Shown in pieces: positions 25,657 through 32,625 of a stretch of DNA of 64,000 nucleotides. A program made the position numbers and the translations under genes. Numbering within the stretch: position 1 is the stretch's first letter; each line of letters starts with the position of its first letter. Source of the DNA: Sandaracinaceae bacterium (GTDB taxonomy: Bacteria; Myxococcota_A; Polyangia; Polyangiales; Sandaracinaceae); assembly GCA_019694315.1 (NCBI GenBank), contig JAIBCE010000002.1, forward strand, positions 1 to 64,000, in the 5' to 3' direction. The notes under the pieces were generated by a model that did no database searches, was not told the origin of the DNA, and saw only the letters and a program-made list of their open reading frames with translations.

Positions 25657-26262
25657 TCAGCCGGCCGCGAGGACCTGCTCGGCGCCGCCGCCGAGCTCTT
25701 GGCGAGCCGACAGACCCGTCCCATCGAGGATCACCTGCTCACCGCGACGCGTGGTCAGACCGATCACGAGGGGCGCCAGGAGATTCACGCTGGGCGGGCG
25801 GCCGTCGCGTGGGAGCGTGAGCACCACGGCCACGGCAACCTCTTCTTCGCCGAGGCCCGCGCGATCGCGCGCGAGAGCGAGCGGGAAGGCGGGCATCGCC
25901 TGCGCGGCGTCACACACGAGGAGGCGCACGAGCGGATCGGACTCCGAGACCAGACCGCGCAGGGCCGGATAGCCGGGCACCTCGGCGAGGATGAACGCGT
26001 GGTGATCGCGCAGACCGGGCAGGCCGTTCGCGAACGTGATGCGGCCCGCCTCGGCGCTGTCGTCGTGGTTCGGAGAGAGGGCGCCCGCGGCGCGCTGGTT
26101 TTCTTCCACGATGCGGCTCAACACCTCGGAGCGGAGAATGGCGAGGTTGCGTGGCGCCACGATGCCGACACGCACCTTGCCTCGACCGACGTCGACGATC
26201 GTGATCTCGATGTCGTCGCCGATCGCGATGCTCTCTCCTTCTCGTCGGGTCAGGGTCAACAT
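25657..26262 (-). CDS. CsrA-FliW fusion protein
   Basis: 201 residues. Residues 1-60 are a full CsrA: MLTLTRREGESIAIGDDIEI, then VRVGIVAPRNLAILRSEV, with the RNA-binding L4, R6, R7 and R44 in place. After a linker of about 13 residues, residues about 75-190 are a full FliW: ITFANGLPGLRDHHAFIL, EEEVAVAVVLTLPRDGRPPS, VNLLAPLVIGLTTRRGEQV and ILDG. In Bacillus and Campylobacter the two are separate neighbours: FliW sequesters CsrA, and flagellin releases it, coupling flagellin translation to secretion. Here the antagonist is joined to its target. The ATG lies 2 bp after the flgL stop, so it closes the flgM-flgN-flgK-flgL run. Confidence 0.92.
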   Translation of the reverse strand: MLTLTRREGESIAIGDDIEITIVDVGRGKVRVGIVAPRNLAILRSEVLSRIVEENQRAAGALSPNHDDSAEAGRITFANGLPGLRDHHAFILAEVPGYPALRGLVSESDPLVRLLVCDAAQAMPAFPLALARDRAGLGEEEVAVAVVLTLPRDGRPPSVNLLAPLVIGLTTRRGEQVILDGTGLSARQELGGGAEQVLAAG

Positions 26263-26264
26263 GA

Positions 26265-27146
26265 TCAGCCTCGCTGCGCCAAGCCCGGCAGGGGCAGTTT
26301 CGCGGCGATGGCGATCGCCTGCTCGAAGATGGTCTGCGTACGGCTCAGCTCCGAGAGCGAGTCGTAGACGTCGGCCTCGACCGCCTGGGAGCGCGACTCG
26401 TTCGTCGCGTCCTTCAGGCGGGTAGCGAGGGCCTGCGCCTGCTCGAGCCGCTGCGTGTACGCACCCGCCTCGGCGCGACCCGCGTTGATCTGGTCCTCGG
26501 CGACACCGATGTCGTCGATCCCTTGCTGGATGTTCGTGAGGTTGTTCGTCATCAGCGCCGTGTGGAGCTGATCGAGCGCCGCGAGCACGTCGAGGCCGCC
26601 GCTCGGCGCGAGCACCTCGCCCGCGGGCACCGACGTCGCGACGCGGACACCGGGGGCCACTTCGACCTCGCGCTGGGAGCGATCGCCCACGAACGCGCCC
26701 GTCGTCGGATCGAACGGAGGCGCGTCCTCGCGCAGGCCTCCGAGCACGTACTTGCCGTCGACGCGGGTGTTCGCGGCCGCGAGCAGCTCCTCACGCAGGC
26801 TCTTGATCTCGATCGCGATGCCCTGGCGATCCTCGGCCGAGAGCGTGTCGTTGGCCGCTTGCACCGCGAGCTCCTTGGCCCGCGCGGCGAGATCGTTCAT
26901 GTGCGAGAAGGTGTCGTCGACGACCTGCAGCGCGAACGCGCCGACGTTGGCCGTCTTGAGCATCGCCTCGATGCGCTCGGCCTCGTTCACCTTGCGGCGC
27001 CCGAGCGCGGCAGAGGTCGGATCGTCCGACGGCTTCTCCACGCGCAGGCCCGAGCTCGCGACCCGCTGCGCATGCGCCACGCGCTCCCGGGCGGCGTTGA
27101 GGCCGTTCCGGTTGAGATCGCTGAGCATGGAGTCGGTGACGCGCAT
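26265..27146 (-). CDS. flgL: Flagellar hook-filament junction protein FlgL
   Basis: 293 residues, typical for FlgL. The flagellin-like N-terminus is clear: LNAARERVAHAQRVASSGLR, VEKPSDDPTSAALGRRKVNE, followed by DLAARAKELAVQAANDTLSA and LLAAANTRVDGKYVLGG. The C-terminal helix RSQAVEADVYDSLSELSRTQ matches as well. It joins FlgK to the filament. The next gene downstream encodes the fused CsrA-FliW, 2 bp away, linking junction-protein expression and translational control. Confidence 0.93.
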   Translation of the reverse strand: MRVTDSMLSDLNRNGLNAARERVAHAQRVASSGLRVEKPSDDPTSAALGRRKVNEAERIEAMLKTANVGAFALQVVDDTFSHMNDLAARAKELAVQAANDTLSAEDRQGIAIEIKSLREELLAAANTRVDGKYVLGGLREDAPPFDPTTGAFVGDRSQREVEVAPGVRVATSVPAGEVLAPSGGLDVLAALDQLHTALMTNNLTNIQQGIDDIGVAEDQINAGRAEAGAYTQRLEQAQALATRLKDATNESRSQAVEADVYDSLSELSRTQTIFEQAIAIAAKLPLPGLAQRG

Positions 27147-27238
27147 GGCCGTGGAGACTGGCTCGGGGGTGAGAGGGGTTTCGGAGCAACCTCGTCATCG
27201 ACTGATCGCCGGTGACACCTGAGGAGAAAATGCAAACG

Positions 27239-27264
27239 CAGTGACGCACACGCATGCGTCACTG
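27239..27264 (-). terminator. 10-bp hairpin overlapping the flgK stop codon
   Basis: CAGTGACGCA-N6-TGCGTCACTG is a perfect inverted repeat. On the minus strand it is followed by CGTTTGCATTTT, a T-rich tract unusual for this DNA. It lies between flgK and flgL, so it may partly terminate or shape the transcript. Confidence 0.55.
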
Positions 27265-28644
27265 CTTCATCTGGAGCAGCTCCTGGAGCATCTCGTCGGC
27301 GGTCTGCACCACCTTGAGGCTCGCCTCGTAGGCGCGCTGGTACTGGGTCAGCGCGATCATCTCGTCGTCGCTGTTCACGCCCGAGATCGAGTCACGCACG
27401 GCCTGCGCCTGCGAGAGGGCTGCCGAGAACATCGACTCGTCGCGCGCCGCGCGGTCGACGCCGCGCCCCACGCTCGCGACGAGATCCGAGAGGCCCTCGC
27501 TCGGCGTGCGCCCTGCGGTGGTGAAGCGCGTCTCGGAGAGCGCGGTGAGCGCGAGCGCGTTGCGGTTGTCGCCTGCGGTGAGCGTCGGATCGGTCGCGGC
27601 GGCGATGCGATCGGGCAGGCCCGCCACGTCGCTCGACACCGAGAACGCGAGCGCCGCGCCGCTCGCCGTGGCGCCCGCGTCGAAGAGCGCGCGACCAGCG
27701 ACGCCATCGAGGCCGAAGCCCGCCGCGTGCGCGACGTTGTAGGCGCCGGCGATGTCGAACGCGAGCTGATCGAGGCCCGTGAGCGCGTCCTCGAGCGCAC
27801 CGTCACGCGCCGCGAGCAGGCCTCCGATCGAGCCTCCGTGGAGGCGATCGGTGATGTCCTCGGCCACACCGGACGCGTCGCGCGTGATGCGCAGAAGACC
27901 CGTCGTGGGATCGGTCGTGGTCGAGAGCGGGTTGGCCCCGCCCTCCGCGCGTACGAGCGAGGTCGAGCCGTCGAGGAGGATCGAGACCGCACCGTCTTCG
28001 CCATCGATCTGCGTGATGGGGAGCAGGCCCGCGAGCTCACGGATCCGCTGGTCGCGCTGATCGCGGAGGTCGCTCGCCTCGTCGCCGCCGATCTCGGCCT
28101 TCTTCATCTGCGTCTGGATCGAGTCGATCTCGACCGCGAGCTGGTTGGCGCGTGAGACCTCGTCCGAGAGGCGCAGATCCACGTCCTTGCGGGCCTGGGA
28201 GATGCCCTCGCTCGTGCGCTGGAATGCCGCCGAGAGCGCCTCGCTCTTGTCGAGCAGATCCTGGCGCACCGCGCGATCGGAGGGGCTGCTCGAGAGGGCC
28301 TCGAGCGCGGACTGGAACGCGTCGAGCGCGGCCCCGAGGCCTGCATCCTCGGCAAAGAGCGCATCGAGCGCCTCGACCGACGAGAGCCGCGAGCTCGCCT
28401 CCGCGTGCGCGCTCGTGGAGCCGAGGAGTCGCCGCTCGACGAAGCGATCGACCGCGCGCATCGGCCCGTTCGTGCGCACGCCGTTGCCGCCCTGGGGCGG
28501 ACCGGGCAGCGGCTCCTGACGCACCGAGCGGCGCGAGTAGCCCTCGGTCGCCGCGTTCGTCGCGTTCTGCGCCGAGACGTTCACGCCGAGCGTCGCTGCG
28601 CGCATGCCGGAGGCGCCGACACCCAGCAGGCTCTGGATCGACAT
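27259..28644 (-). CDS. flgK: Flagellar hook-associated protein FlgK
   Basis: 461 residues. The N-terminal FlgK/rod signature is SLLGVGASGMRAATLGVNVS and AQNATNAATEGYSRRSV. Long coiled-coil stretches follow (about 80-200), and the C-terminus ends with SDDEMIALTQYQRAYEASLK and VVQTADEMLQELL. It forms the first hook-filament junction. Its upstream region contains an operator-like inverted repeat shared with flgI, so it may have its own promoter in addition to read-through from flgMN. Confidence 0.94.
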   Translation of the reverse strand: MSIQSLLGVGASGMRAATLGVNVSAQNATNAATEGYSRRSVRQEPLPGPPQGGNGVRTNGPMRAVDRFVERRLLGSTSAHAEASSRLSSVEALDALFAEDAGLGAALDAFQSALEALSSSPSDRAVRQDLLDKSEALSAAFQRTSEGISQARKDVDLRLSDEVSRANQLAVEIDSIQTQMKKAEIGGDEASDLRDQRDQRIRELAGLLPITQIDGEDGAVSILLDGSTSLVRAEGGANPLSTTTDPTTGLLRITRDASGVAEDITDRLHGGSIGGLLAARDGALEDALTGLDQLAFDIAGAYNVAHAAGFGLDGVAGRALFDAGATASGAALAFSVSSDVAGLPDRIAAATDPTLTAGDNRNALALTALSETRFTTAGRTPSEGLSDLVASVGRGVDRAARDESMFSAALSQAQAVRDSISGVNSDDEMIALTQYQRAYEASLKVVQTADEMLQELLQMKQ

Positions 28645-28686
28645 GGGTTCTCCGAGACGAAGCCGTGAGGAGGTTCGTGTGCGGGC

Positions 28687-28723
28687 TCTCGAGCACCGAT
28701 CCGCTCGATTCCCGTCGGGAATC
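28687..28723 (-). promoter_or_regulatory. Regulatory region before flgK: shared inverted repeat and a 17-bp palindrome
   Basis: On the minus strand GATTCCCGACGGGAATC (28707-28723) is a perfect palindrome around one base. It runs into a TCGAGC-N8-GCTCGA inverted repeat (28687-28712) almost identical to the one before flgI. The palindrome could end the flgMN transcript or bind a regulator. Confidence 0.5.
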
Positions 28724-28740
28724 AGACGGATCGGCTCGGC

Positions 28741-29058
28741 TCAGCGTCGACGCGCCGAGGTGAAGGCTGGCGCCGTGCGGGCGCCGTTGGGCCCGTACGT
28801 CGAAGATCCTGCGCCGTGCTCGAGCAGGAGCGCGCGGTGCAGTTCCGAGAGCTGACGGAGCAGGACGAGGTTCGAGCGCGCCTCGAGCGCGAGGGCCTCC
28901 TGCCTGTCGGCCGGAGGAGGCTCCTTGGCCATGTCCTCGAGGGCGAGAGCCTTGTCGGCCTGCAGCCGCTCGAGCCAGCCGATGTCGGCCGACAGCGCGG
29001 CGGCGCGTTCCTGCGTGAGGAGCGCCTCGAAGCGCTCCGCGGCACCACCGTCGGCCAC
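28741..29058 (-). CDS. flgN: FlgN-like export chaperone for hook-associated proteins
   Basis: 105 residues from a GTG at 29056-29058, 2 bp after the flgM stop. It is helical with FEALLTQERAAALSADIGWL, LQADKALALEDMAKE and LEARSNLVLLRQLSELHRAL, the FlgN pattern. Its place between flgM and flgK is the classic flgMN-flgKL order. FlgN escorts FlgK and FlgL to the export gate. The assignment relies on position and helical pattern, as FlgN sequences are weakly conserved. Confidence 0.75.
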   Translation of the reverse strand: MADGGAAERFEALLTQERAAALSADIGWLERLQADKALALEDMAKEPPPADRQEALALEARSNLVLLRQLSELHRALLLEHGAGSSTYGPNGARTAPAFTSARRR

Positions 29059-29060
29059 GA

Positions 29061-29363
29061 TCAGCGCTCCTCGCGGAGGATCGCGTCGGTGATCGCGCCG
29101 GTGTCGATGGGCAGCTTGCCCGCCTGCACGAGGCCGCGGAGGCGCTCGATCCGGGCTTCGTCGGGCACCTCGGCGCCGCGCGCGGCGGCGAGACGACGGC
29201 CGAGATCCGAGACCTTCACGGCCTCGGAGCCGATCGTCCCGCGTGCCCGCGCGGCGGCCGCGTCGGCGCCGCCCTGGGCGCGCGCCGCAGCGCCCGCAGC
29301 CGCGGTCTGCGCGGACTTGGAGGCGATGGGCTGCTGCTGACGGTCGTTCGTTCCGATCTTCAT
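29061..29363 (-). CDS. flgM: Anti-sigma-28 factor FlgM
   Basis: 100 residues, the usual size. An alanine-rich, probably disordered N-terminus (MKIGTNDRQQQPI and on) precedes the conserved sigma-28-binding end: VKVSDLGRRLAAARG, DEARIERLRGLVQAGKLPID, TGAITDAILREER. FlgM holds FliA until it is secreted through the finished hook. The upstream region (29364-29549) contains a seven-base A tract on the minus strand but no promoter I can name. Confidence 0.9.
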   Translation of the reverse strand: MKIGTNDRQQQPIASKSAQTAAAGAAARAQGGADAAAARARGTIGSEAVKVSDLGRRLAAARGAEVPDEARIERLRGLVQAGKLPIDTGAITDAILREER

Positions 29364-29549
29364 GGGATCCCTCTGTCCGTCTTTCGGGTGTGCCGAAGTT
29401 GATCTTGAGGACTTTTTTTCGCGGCAGGCGAGCGAAGACGCACCGCCGCCTCGGACGCACCGCGCCTCGGTGGAGGACCCACCTCGGTGCTCAGCGCGTC
29501 GATGGGCCCTCCGTGGCCCCGGGAGCGCCCGTCCGCGGGCGCGGGTCGA

Positions 29550-30821
29550 TCAGGACGGCAAGACGACGGCGCGCAGAGCGCGGGCCATCGAGCTCGCGTC
29601 TTGAAAGCGATCAGCAGGATCGCGCGCACAGGCCTTGAGCATCCACGCGTCGAAGGCGGGCGGCAGACCTGCGACGATCTCGCTCGGCACCGGGATCGCA
29701 CACTGCGCGGTGAGGAAGGCCATGGTCGCGTCCGGCCCCTCGGCGATCGCGGCGGTGCCCGTGGCGGCGCAGAAGGCCGTCGCGCCGAGCGACCAGAGAT
29801 CGGTGCGCGGTCCGATGGGGCCACCGTCGAGCTGCTCGGGCGCCGCGAAGCCGAGCGTGCCCACGAAACGTCCATGGCCCGTCGTGCGGAGCGCGGGCGC
29901 CTCTCCCTCGAGCAGGCGCGCGAGGCCGAAGTCGAGGAGCTTCGCGCGGAAGGGCAGCCCGATCACGGAGTCGTCGACGATGTCCTCGAGGAAGACGTTC
30001 TCGGGCTTCACGTCGCGATGCACGACGCCCGCCTCGTGCGCCACCGCGAGGCCACGCGCGAGCTCGGTCACGATGCGCGAGACGATCGAGAGGCTGAGTC
30101 GACCGCGGTCCGCGAGCAGCTGGCCGAGCGTCTGACCGCGCAGGTACTCCATGATGAGGTAGGGGATGCCGCCCGGGGTGAAGCCGTAGTCGAAGACCTG
30201 CGCCACGTGGGGTGAGCGCAGGAGCGACATGGCGCGCGCCTCGGTCTCGAAGCGCGCGCGCAGGAGCGGGCTCGAGGCGAGCGACGGACGCACGAGCTTG
30301 ACGGCGACTGCGTGGCCGAGCTCGAGGTGCACCGCGCGATGCACCGTGCCCATGCCGCCCTCGCCGATCTGCTGCTCGAGGCGGAAGCGGCCCGCGATCA
30401 CCATGCCCGAGCGCACCTCTTCGGGCGCGGGCTTGGCCTGCGGTGCGCCCACGCCGCGGAGCAGCCGCGCGCGCAGGATCCCGGTGTCGAAGGGCTTGAC
30501 GACGTAGTCGTCGGCGCCTGCCTCGAGGCCCTCGATCACACACTCGGGGCGATCGCGCGCGGTGAGCATCACGATGTGCGCGCGGCTGCCCTTGGCCCGC
30601 GCGACACGGCACACGTCGGGCCCCGACAGGCCGGGCATCATCCAGTCGAGGAGCGCGCGCTCGGGGGGGTTCGAGCCCGAGAGCGCCGCGAGCGCGGCGT
30701 TTCCGTCCTCTGCGACGACGGGCTCGTAGCCCCAGTGCTCCACCATGCGCGAGAGCATCCGACGCATGTTGGGGTCGTCGTCGGCGACGAGGACGCGCGT
30801 CTTGGTGAGCTGGCCGTCCAT
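29550..30821 (-). CDS. Receiver domain-Ser/Thr protein kinase hybrid
   Basis: 423 residues. Residues about 8-125 are a response-regulator receiver with the acidic pocket DDD, phospho-acceptor aspartate in LLDWMMPGLSGPD, threonine in VMLTARD and lysine in VVKPFD. Residues about 145-420 are a Hanks-type kinase: IGEGGMGTVHRAV, AVKL lysine, HRDVKPEN catalytic loop, DFGLARL and AAPEQL. All catalytic residues are present. There is no membrane segment. Its ATG is 2 bp after the stop of the sigma-54 activator, so the two form an operon. It may link aspartyl phosphorylation to Ser/Thr phosphorylation of a flagellar regulator; the substrate is unknown. Confidence 0.92.
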   Translation of the reverse strand: MDGQLTKTRVLVADDDPNMRRMLSRMVEHWGYEPVVAEDGNAALAALSGSNPPERALLDWMMPGLSGPDVCRVARAKGSRAHIVMLTARDRPECVIEGLEAGADDYVVKPFDTGILRARLLRGVGAPQAKPAPEEVRSGMVIAGRFRLEQQIGEGGMGTVHRAVHLELGHAVAVKLVRPSLASSPLLRARFETEARAMSLLRSPHVAQVFDYGFTPGGIPYLIMEYLRGQTLGQLLADRGRLSLSIVSRIVTELARGLAVAHEAGVVHRDVKPENVFLEDIVDDSVIGLPFRAKLLDFGLARLLEGEAPALRTTGHGRFVGTLGFAAPEQLDGGPIGPRTDLWSLGATAFCAATGTAAIAEGPDATMAFLTAQCAIPVPSEIVAGLPPAFDAWMLKACARDPADRFQDASSMARALRAVVLPS

Positions 30822-30823
30822 GA

Positions 30824-32278
30824 TCAGCCTGCCGCTTCCAGCACGCCGTCGTGCTCGGTCTCTTCGCCGTCGAAGGTGCTCATGCCGCGCTTCTTGAGCT
30901 TCTCGACCAGCGTCGTGCGGTTGAGCTTGAGCAGCGCCGCCGCGCGGTTCTTGTTGCCGCGCGTGCGCTCGAGCGCCTGACGCAGCATCGCGCTCTCGAA
31001 GCGCTCGAGCGCGGCGCGGAGATCGATGCCCTGCGCAGGCAGCACGGCGTCCTCCCCCTCGAGCAGCGAGGCCGACTTCTCGGCACCTCGCACCTTCGCC
31101 GGCACATCCTCCGCCATGATCATCCCCTCGCTCCGGAGGATCACCATGCGCTCGATGACGTTCGCGAGCTGGCGCACGTTGCCGGGCCAGCCGTGCGCCT
31201 CGAGCAGCGCGAGCGCGTCGTCGTCGATGCCCATCACGCGCGTGCCGCGGCGACGGTTCGAGTCGTCGATGAACGCACCCACGAGCATCGGGATGTCGCC
31301 CGTGCGATCGCGGAGCGGCGGGAGATCGACGCGGATCACATCGAGGCGATAGAGGAGGTCCTCGCGGAACTTCTTCTTCTCCACCATGTCCTCGAGGTCG
31401 CAGTGCGTGGCAGCGATCACGCGCACGTCCACGTGGATGGGGCGGTCGTCACCGAGCGGCACGATCTCGCGCTCCTGGAGCGCGCGGAGGAGCTTTCCCT
31501 GCACCGCGAGCGGCAGCTCACCGATCTCGTCGAGCAGGAGCGTGCCTCCATCGGCCGCGAGGAAGCGGCCCGCGCGCTCGCGCTGAGCGCCCGTGTACGC
31601 GCCCTTGCTGTGACCGAAGAGCTCGCTCTCGATGAGGTTCTCGGGGATCGCCGCGCAGTTCACCGCGACGAGCGGCCCGCCGCCGCGACCCGAGGCCGCG
31701 TGGATCGCACGCGCCGCGAGCTCCTTGCCCGTGCCCGTCTCGCCGTGGAGGAGGATCGAGCAGTCGGTGGAGGCCACGCGGCGCAAGAGCTCGAGCGACG
31801 ACAGGAGCGGCTTGCTCTGGCCGAGCAGCTGCGGCGCGTAGCGATCGCGCCACGCGGAGGCGGCGTCGAGATCGGCCGGCGCCGCCACGCGATGGACGCC
31901 GCTGGGCGCCCCGTCGTGCACGATCACCCGCGCGAGCGTCGCGTCGAGCGCGTCCATCGAGAAGGGCTTGGTGAGGTAGTCGAGCGCGCCGACGCGCAGC
32001 GCGCCGACGGCGTTCTCCACGCTCGCGTCGCCCGTCATCACGATCGTCGCCGGGCGAGGCACGCCGCGCGGAAGACGCTGGAGGATCTCGAGACCGCTGC
32101 CCTCGGGCAGACCGAGATCGAGCAGGAGCACGTGGTAGCTCGGCCGCCGCGAGAGCGCGTCCACCGCCACCTCGATCGATTCCGTGGCGAAGACCTCGAA
32201 GCCACGCGAGCGCAGGTGGCGCTCGATCCCCCGCCGAAGCTCCGGCGCATCCTCCACCACGAGAGCACGGATCGACAT
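30824..32278 (-). CDS. NtrC-family sigma-54-dependent response regulator, probable flagellar master activator
   Basis: 484 residues from the ATG at 32276-32278 (MSIRALVVED); a start 45 bp earlier is possible. The receiver has VVEDAP, phospho-acceptor in VLLLDLGLPEGSG and KPFS. The AAA+ domain has GETGTGKE, the sigma-54 contact loop GAYTGA (a common variant of GAFTGA), LLLDEIGELP and the GWPGNVRQL segment. The C-terminal Fis-type helix-turn-helix is ALERTRGNKNRAAALLKLNR TT. It resembles FlrC, FleR and FlgR. Two sigma-54 promoters before flagellar operons in this window are its obvious targets. No histidine kinase is adjacent. Confidence 0.92.
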   Translation of the reverse strand: MSIRALVVEDAPELRRGIERHLRSRGFEVFATESIEVAVDALSRRPSYHVLLLDLGLPEGSGLEILQRLPRGVPRPATIVMTGDASVENAVGALRVGALDYLTKPFSMDALDATLARVIVHDGAPSGVHRVAAPADLDAASAWRDRYAPQLLGQSKPLLSSLELLRRVASTDCSILLHGETGTGKELAARAIHAASGRGGGPLVAVNCAAIPENLIESELFGHSKGAYTGAQRERAGRFLAADGGTLLLDEIGELPLAVQGKLLRALQEREIVPLGDDRPIHVDVRVIAATHCDLEDMVEKKKFREDLLYRLDVIRVDLPPLRDRTGDIPMLVGAFIDDSNRRRGTRVMGIDDDALALLEAHGWPGNVRQLANVIERMVILRSEGMIMAEDVPAKVRGAEKSASLLEGEDAVLPAQGIDLRAALERFESAMLRQALERTRGNKNRAAALLKLNRTTLVEKLKKRGMSTFDGEETEHDGVLEAAG

Positions 32279-32625
32279 CGCTTCGATCTCCTCCGCACGG
32301 ACTCGGGTCCCGTTCCTCACCACGGGGCCGCGCCGGGCGCCGGCCTTTCAGCAAGGGGTGGGCCGCGTCAGAGGTTCCACGGAACGCCAAGGATTCGGCG
32401 CTCGCAGCTCGCGGCCGCGTCAGGGATTTGGCGATCGCGCCCGGACGAGCGTCAGCGTTCCGTCGATTTCCGAAAACCCGAGTGTTTACGTGCTGATTCA
32501 CCGCACGCTCTGCGCCTCGCGCATTCACCTTTTCGCTCAAGGAACGCCCGCCACACCCGATCGCTCCCGCTGGTTGCCCGCACTGCGACGGGCTGTCGGC
32601 CCGCGGGCCAGAAGGATGGTGGACG
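32279..32625. other. Intergenic region between divergent regulator and lipoprotein genes
   Basis: 347 bp with no credible gene. It contains two copies of GGCCGCGTCAGRG (around 32361 and 32412). The core CGTCAGAGG also occurs about 100 bp upstream of the fliL sigma-54 promoter, so these may be activator sites. No clear -35/-10 pair was found. Confidence 0.6.

Noticed and set aside
23645..25820. Long open reading frames through the repeat array on both strands
   Set aside because: They arise because GC-rich repeats lack stops. Unit lengths not divisible by three shift the frame, stops occur in some units, and codon use differs from genuine neighbours.
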